Positions 7,165-8,733 of a DNA stretch of 8,733 bases are shown in pieces. The position numbers and the translations under genes were made by a program. The notes under the pieces were generated by a model. That model searched no databases. It was not told where the DNA came from and saw only the letters and a list, made by a program, of their open reading frames with translations. Position 1 is the first letter of the stretch. Each line of letters begins with the position of its first letter. This DNA is from Synergistaceae bacterium. GTDB taxonomy: Bacteria > Synergistota > Synergistia > Synergistales > Aminobacteriaceae. The stretch is from positions 1 to 8,733 of the forward strand of contig JAISWV010000332.1 of assembly GCA_031270755.1 (NCBI GenBank), given 5' to 3'.

Positions 7165-7220
7165 TCATTCCATCAGCTTCATTTCATCAGCTTTATGCAA
7201 TCAGTCTCATTCAACCAGTT
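7165..7220 (-). repeat. Four-copy degenerate 14-bp tandem repeat over the cbiK stop codon
   Basis: Four consecutive 14-base units on the plus strand are TCATTCCATCAGCT, TCATTTCATCAGCT, TTATGCAATCAGTC and TCATTCAACCAGTT. Read on the coding (minus) strand, each unit ends in TGA or TAA. The first unit met by a ribosome contains the genuine cbiK stop (7207-7209), and the other three lie just downstream. The period is not a multiple of three, so the added stops fall in different frames. This looks like tandem duplication of the gene's 3' end followed by drift. Confidence 0.75.
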
Positions 7221-8121
7221 CTTCGATACGCTTCACGAAAAGCTTCGCTATCTCGGGATACTGCCCCAACCCCACCAGGTAGGGCTCCACTTCGTAACCT
7301 TCTTTTTTGAAGAGGGAAAGCCAGGATTCCGGGTCGTCGGCTCCGGCGAGGTCGTTGTTGGCGTGGTCTCCCGCGACGATCATGAAGGGCGCCAGCACCA
7401 GGGACTTGACGCGGGTTTTTTTCAGCGCGGCGAGGACGTCGTCGAAGGTGGGAGTGCTCTCCACCGTGCCCAGGAAAATGCGGCCCGAGACCGCCGGGTC
7501 CGAGAGCCTGGAAAGAGCGCCCTGCATCGCGCTGTACATGGCGTTGGCCATATGGGGCGTTCCATGTCCCATCAAGACGACGGCCTTGTTCGACTCGAAC
7601 TTGCCTTGGCCTGCCAGGTGCCGCGCCAGTATCCCCGCCATGAGTTCACAGTCCGATTCGTTCGATAAAAACGGCTGTCCCAAGGCGATATGCGGGAAGC
7701 CGTACTTGCCTTTCATAGAGGCGAAGGCATCGACGACGCTTTTCAGGTCGTCGTACTCCTCTCCCGGAATGACGTGCATCGGCTGGACGTAGACGCGGGA
7801 GAAGCGCTCGTCGTTCATTCGCGCCAGTGCCTCCGGCGGAGTGGGAATTTCGATGCCTCGTTCCTTCTTCAGCTTGCGCCGAATAATGTTGGAGGTGTAC
7901 GCAAGCCTTACCTCGGTGTCGGGAAAAGCGCTCTTCGCCGCCGAGACCAGGGACTCTATGGCGCCCGTGGCCTCGGGCATGGACGTCCCGAAGGCCACCA
8001 GCAGGATACCTTTTTTTTCTACTTTCTCTACTTTTTCTACTTTCTCCGCGACTTCGGCCGCTCCGGCGCAGGACGCGAGAAAAGCCACCAGCACCGCCGC
8101 AAAAACGCAATTTTTGAACAT
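7207..8121 (-). CDS. cbiK: Exported sirohydrochlorin cobaltochelatase, CbiK type (probable lipoprotein)
   Basis: This 304-residue protein belongs to the anaerobic cobaltochelatase (CbiK) family, which inserts Co2+ into sirohydrochlorin during cobalamin synthesis. Family patterns are ILLVAFGTSMPEA (39-51), YTSNIIRRKL (75-84), VYVQPMHVIPGEEY (110-123), VVLMGHGTPH (181-190), GTVESTPTFDDV (218-229) and LAPFMIVAGDHANNDLAG (243-260). His186, Glu221 and His253 match the expected metal-binding His/Glu/His set. Unlike cytosolic CbiK, it has an export signal: a hydrophobic stretch at 6-17 and a lipobox LASC (15-18), so Cys18 is probably lipidated. A Val-Glu-Lys repeat linker (about 26-37) joins it to the enzyme domain. 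Periplasmic CbiK is known in Desulfovibrio vulgaris. AAGGAGG lies 10 bases before the ATG. It is the first gene after a cobalamin riboswitch and precedes a BtuCDF-type transporter, so corrinoid, cobalt or heme handling outside the cytoplasm is inferred. Confidence 0.92.
   Translation of the reverse strand: MFKNCVFAAVLVAFLASCAGAAEVAEKVEKVEKVEKKGILLVAFGTSMPEATGAIESLVSAAKSAFPDTEVRLAYTSNIIRRKLKKERGIEIPTPPEALARMNDERFSRVYVQPMHVIPGEEYDDLKSVVDAFASMKGKYGFPHIALGQPFLSNESDCELMAGILARHLAGQGKFESNKAVVLMGHGTPHMANAMYSAMQGALSRLSDPAVSGRIFLGTVESTPTFDDVLAALKKTRVKSLVLAPFMIVAGDHANNDLAGADDPESWLSLFKKEGYEVEPYLVGLGQYPEIAKLFVKRIEELVE
8011..8046 (-). repeat. In-frame 9-bp (Val-Glu-Lys) repeat with an A8 run inside cbiK
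   Basis: On the coding strand the units GTAGAAAAA, GTAGAGAAA and GTAGAAAAA follow a related GCGGAGAAA. They encode EK, VEK, VEK, VEK just after the lipid-anchor region (codons 26-37). The last unit runs into a block of eight adenines (plus-strand T8 at 8011-8018). Unit loss or gain would keep the frame and change linker length; slippage in the A8 run would break it. Confidence 0.8.
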
Positions 8122-8125
8122 ATTA

Positions 8126-8167
8126 TAAAAGCCTCCTTAATTAAAGTTAAAGCCCCCTTGAATAAAT
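8126..8167 (-). repeat. 21-bp imperfect duplication containing the cbiK ribosome site
   Basis: Bases 8126-8146 and 8147-8167 match at 16 of 21 positions. On the minus strand, the copy nearer the gene holds AAGGAGG (8132-8138), the functional-looking ribosome site 10 bases before the ATG. The farther copy holds AAGGGGG at the equivalent place but no start codon at a useful distance. Only the near copy is likely to be used in translation. Confidence 0.5.
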
Positions 8168-8168
8168 G

Positions 8169-8194
8169 AAAAAAGGACGCATGTTCCGCGTCCT
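8169..8194 (-). terminator. Intrinsic terminator of the cobalamin riboswitch
   Basis: On the minus strand AGGACGC and GCGTCCT form a perfect 7-base stem around a 7-base loop (GGAACAT), and the sequence continues directly into a run of Ts (plus-strand A run 8169-8174). It lies between the cobalamin aptamer and cbiK, about 48 bases before the start codon, so it is well placed to end transcription early when ligand is bound. Confidence 0.85.
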
Positions 8195-8252
8195 CTCACC
8201 TTATCCGCCATTTACAGCGCTATACGTGAAGACGTTTGCCCACGCAAACACC
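8189..8252 (-). promoter_or_regulatory. Riboswitch expression platform: P13-like hairpin and possible antiterminator
   Basis: Directly after the aptamer, the minus-strand RNA can form a 9-base stem, GGTGTTTGC with GCAAACGTC (8231-8252, two G-U pairs), closing loop GTGG. This loop can pair with CCAC in the conserved GCCACTG segments, as in the L5-L13 kissing contact known for cobalamin riboswitches. Alternatively CGTCTTC (8228-8234) can pair with GAGGACG (8189-8195), the 5' half of the terminator stem. The two pairings share CGTC and exclude each other. The proposed logic is: ligand stabilises the hairpin, frees the terminator and switches the operon off. Confidence 0.55.
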
Positions 8253-8257
8253 ACCTC

Positions 8258-8436
8258 CAGATCTCCCGAGCCGGTCTCCTGACTTCCGTTCCTCCTCCTT
8301 CGCGCCTTCCCGAACGTGCAACGTTCAGTGGCCGAAAACATGCGAATTCGTCACGGTTACAGTGGCGGGGCCGCACGGGATTTTCACCCGTTTCCCTGCG
8401 CCTGGGGAGCTTCGCTATTCGATTGTGATTGTTATA
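8258..8436 (-). promoter_or_regulatory. Cobalamin riboswitch (aptamer)
   Basis: The minus strand carries the conserved elements in correct order: GGGAAAC-GGGTGAAAATCCCG (8396-8376), CCCCGCCACTGTAACC (8370-8355), a second GCCACTG (8332-8326) leading into the hairpin GAACGT/ACGTTC, GGGAAGG (8311-8305), and the B12 box GTCAGGAGACCGGCTC (8283-8268). A closing stem CTCCC (8409-8405) with GGGAG (8267-8263) is visible. The aptamer senses adenosylcobalamin or a related corrinoid in nascent RNA. It is followed by a mutually exclusive hairpin and an intrinsic terminator, then cbiK, so it should repress the cbiK-btuCDF-like operon when cobalamin is plentiful. The 5' edge is approximate and depends on the real transcription start. 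Confidence 0.93.
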
Positions 8437-8442
8437 TTCTGT

Positions 8443-8471
8443 ATCTAACACCGAAAGGACCATTATGTCAA
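8443..8471 (-). promoter_or_regulatory. Probable promoter of the riboswitch-cbiK operon
   Basis: On the minus strand a perfect -35 hexamer, TTGACA (8471-8466), is followed after 17 bases by TTAGAT (8448-8443), a weak -10 with 3 of 6 consensus bases. The TG just before it could help as an extended element. A start near 8436 would place the transcript about 27 bases upstream of the first clear aptamer helix, as expected. The -10 is the doubtful part. If the aptamer's 5' helix reaches further left on the RNA, this box is wrong. Confidence 0.45.
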
Positions 8472-8488
8472 GATTTTGGGTCAGATTT

Positions 8489-8520
8489 GGCTCTGGAGCG
8501 TTTTGAATCGCTCTGAAGCC
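8489..8520. repeat. Imperfect palindrome upstream of the riboswitch promoter
   Basis: GGCT (8489-8492) pairs with AGCC (8517-8520), and GAGCG (8496-8500) with CGCTC (8509-8513). The two helices are separated by symmetric 3-base internal loops and closed by an 8-base loop. No T run follows on either strand, so it is not an intrinsic terminator. Its position 18 bases upstream of the -35 box would suit a regulator site, but no known operator was recognised. Confidence 0.4.
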
Positions 8521-8530
8521 GTCCTCGATT

Positions 8531-8548
8531 GTCTTATAGTCTTATAGT
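8531..8548. repeat. Short 8-bp direct repeat
   Basis: GTCTTATA occurs twice in tandem, followed by GT. Both copies include TATAAG on the minus strand, which resembles a -10 box, but no matching -35 was found at a suitable distance. No function is assigned. Confidence 0.4.
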
Positions 8549-8592
8549 TAGTATGCCTATAGCCATGTTCTTGGGCTTTTAAAAACCTCCTC

Positions 8593-8660
8593 TAAAAAAA
8601 TCAAGGGGGGAAATTACTTTCCCCCTACCGCTGCTGCGAACAACAGCGGGCTTCTTGATC
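8593..8660 (-). ncRNA. Candidate small structured RNA, three-way junction ending in a T7 run
   Basis: On the minus strand a closing helix ATCAAG (8659-8654) with CTTGAT (8605-8600) encloses two hairpins. The first is CCGCTG/CAGCGG (8649-8628), whose inner part closes a TTCG tetraloop. The second is GGGGGAAA/TTTCCCCC with loop GTAA (8625-8606). The closing helix runs straight into seven Ts (8600-8594), so the whole acts like a branched intrinsic terminator. Promoter-like boxes just upstream would start RNA at about 8660, exactly where the closing helix begins, which gives a stand-alone RNA of about 67 bases. Alternatives are the 3' end and terminator of a minus-strand gene beyond the window, or the right end of an IS200/IS605-type element. 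I do not recognise it as a known RNA family. Confidence 0.4.
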
Positions 8661-8665
8661 AGTAG

Positions 8666-8692
8666 ATTATCAAAATTCTACGTGTAAGTCAA
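8666..8692 (-). promoter_or_regulatory. Promoter-like boxes upstream of the candidate small RNA
   Basis: On the minus strand TTGACT (8692-8687) is followed after 15 bases by GATAAT (8671-8666). Each hexamer matches the consensus at 5 of 6 bases. The spacer is shorter than the usual 16-18. A start about 6-7 bases downstream would fall at about 8660, at the first base of the structured element. Confidence 0.35.
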
Positions 8693-8733
8693 GGTTTGTT
8701 GTTAACCGGCATTCCGCGAGGAATTCCCGAGGA
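8693..8733. other. Window edge; no gene recognised
   Basis: The edge holds a small hairpin, ATTCC-GCGA-GGAAT (8711-8724), with a GNRA-type loop on the plus strand. Two minus-strand frames are open from the edge: one stops within about 45 bases and the other at 8670-8672. Either could be the last codons of a truncated gene entering from the right, such as a transposase. The fragments are too short to identify, and the third minus-strand frame closes sooner. Confidence 0.25.

Noticed and set aside
8212..8463. Possible small proteins on either strand across 8212-8516
   Set aside because: These frames lie over the cobalamin riboswitch, whose conserved RNA elements explain the sequence; no coding features were seen.
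8538..8570. Minus-strand 10-codon frame starting with ATG after an AGGAGG at 8586-8591
   Set aside because: The ribosome site is 19 bases away, too far, and the peptide is too short to judge.
1..8733. CRISPR array, tRNA or rRNA genes
   Set aside because: No regularly spaced identical repeats, and no cloverleaf or rRNA signature, were seen in a read of both strands.

Overview
The window looks like a chromosomal segment of a GC-rich, diderm-type anaerobic bacterium. Four proteins carry export signals, ribosome sites are strong GGAGG types, and TTG starts are used. The gene set (dipeptide/oligopeptide ABC transporter with an exported RidA, and an exported CbiK with a BtuCDF-type transporter under a cobalamin riboswitch) would fit an amino-acid fermenter such as a member of the Synergistota. 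That assignment is a low-confidence inference, because no marker gene is present.

Left half, plus strand (1-4277): the tail of a DppC/OppC-type permease, then two peptide-transporter ATPases (DppD/OppD and DppF/OppF types), a family 5 substrate-binding protein, and a RidA-family protein with a signal peptide. The first four belong to one transporter operon that starts left of the window. RidA has a plausible promoter of its own and may also be reached by readthrough.

Right half, minus strand (8471 down to 4345): a promoter, a cobalamin riboswitch with an intrinsic terminator, then an exported CbiK-type cobaltochelatase (probable lipoprotein), a BtuC/FecCD permease, a BtuD/FecE ATPase and a BtuF/FecB-type binding protein. 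The last three genes are tightly coupled (4-bp and 22-bp overlaps). The simplest reading is a cobalamin-repressed corrinoid, cobalt-tetrapyrrole or heme uptake operon with a chelatase outside the cytoplasm. The two operons converge at about 4280-4345, where a long interrupted inverted repeat spans both 3' ends.

Far right (8472-8733): no complete protein gene. It holds a hairpin, an 8-bp direct repeat, and a compact minus-strand structure (three-way junction followed by seven Ts, with promoter-like boxes just upstream). That structure could be a small RNA gene or the right end of an IS200/IS605-like element that continues beyond the window. The most notable items are the riboswitch-controlled exported CbiK system, the exported RidA, the candidate small RNA, and a four-copy 14-bp repeat that runs over the cbiK stop codon.
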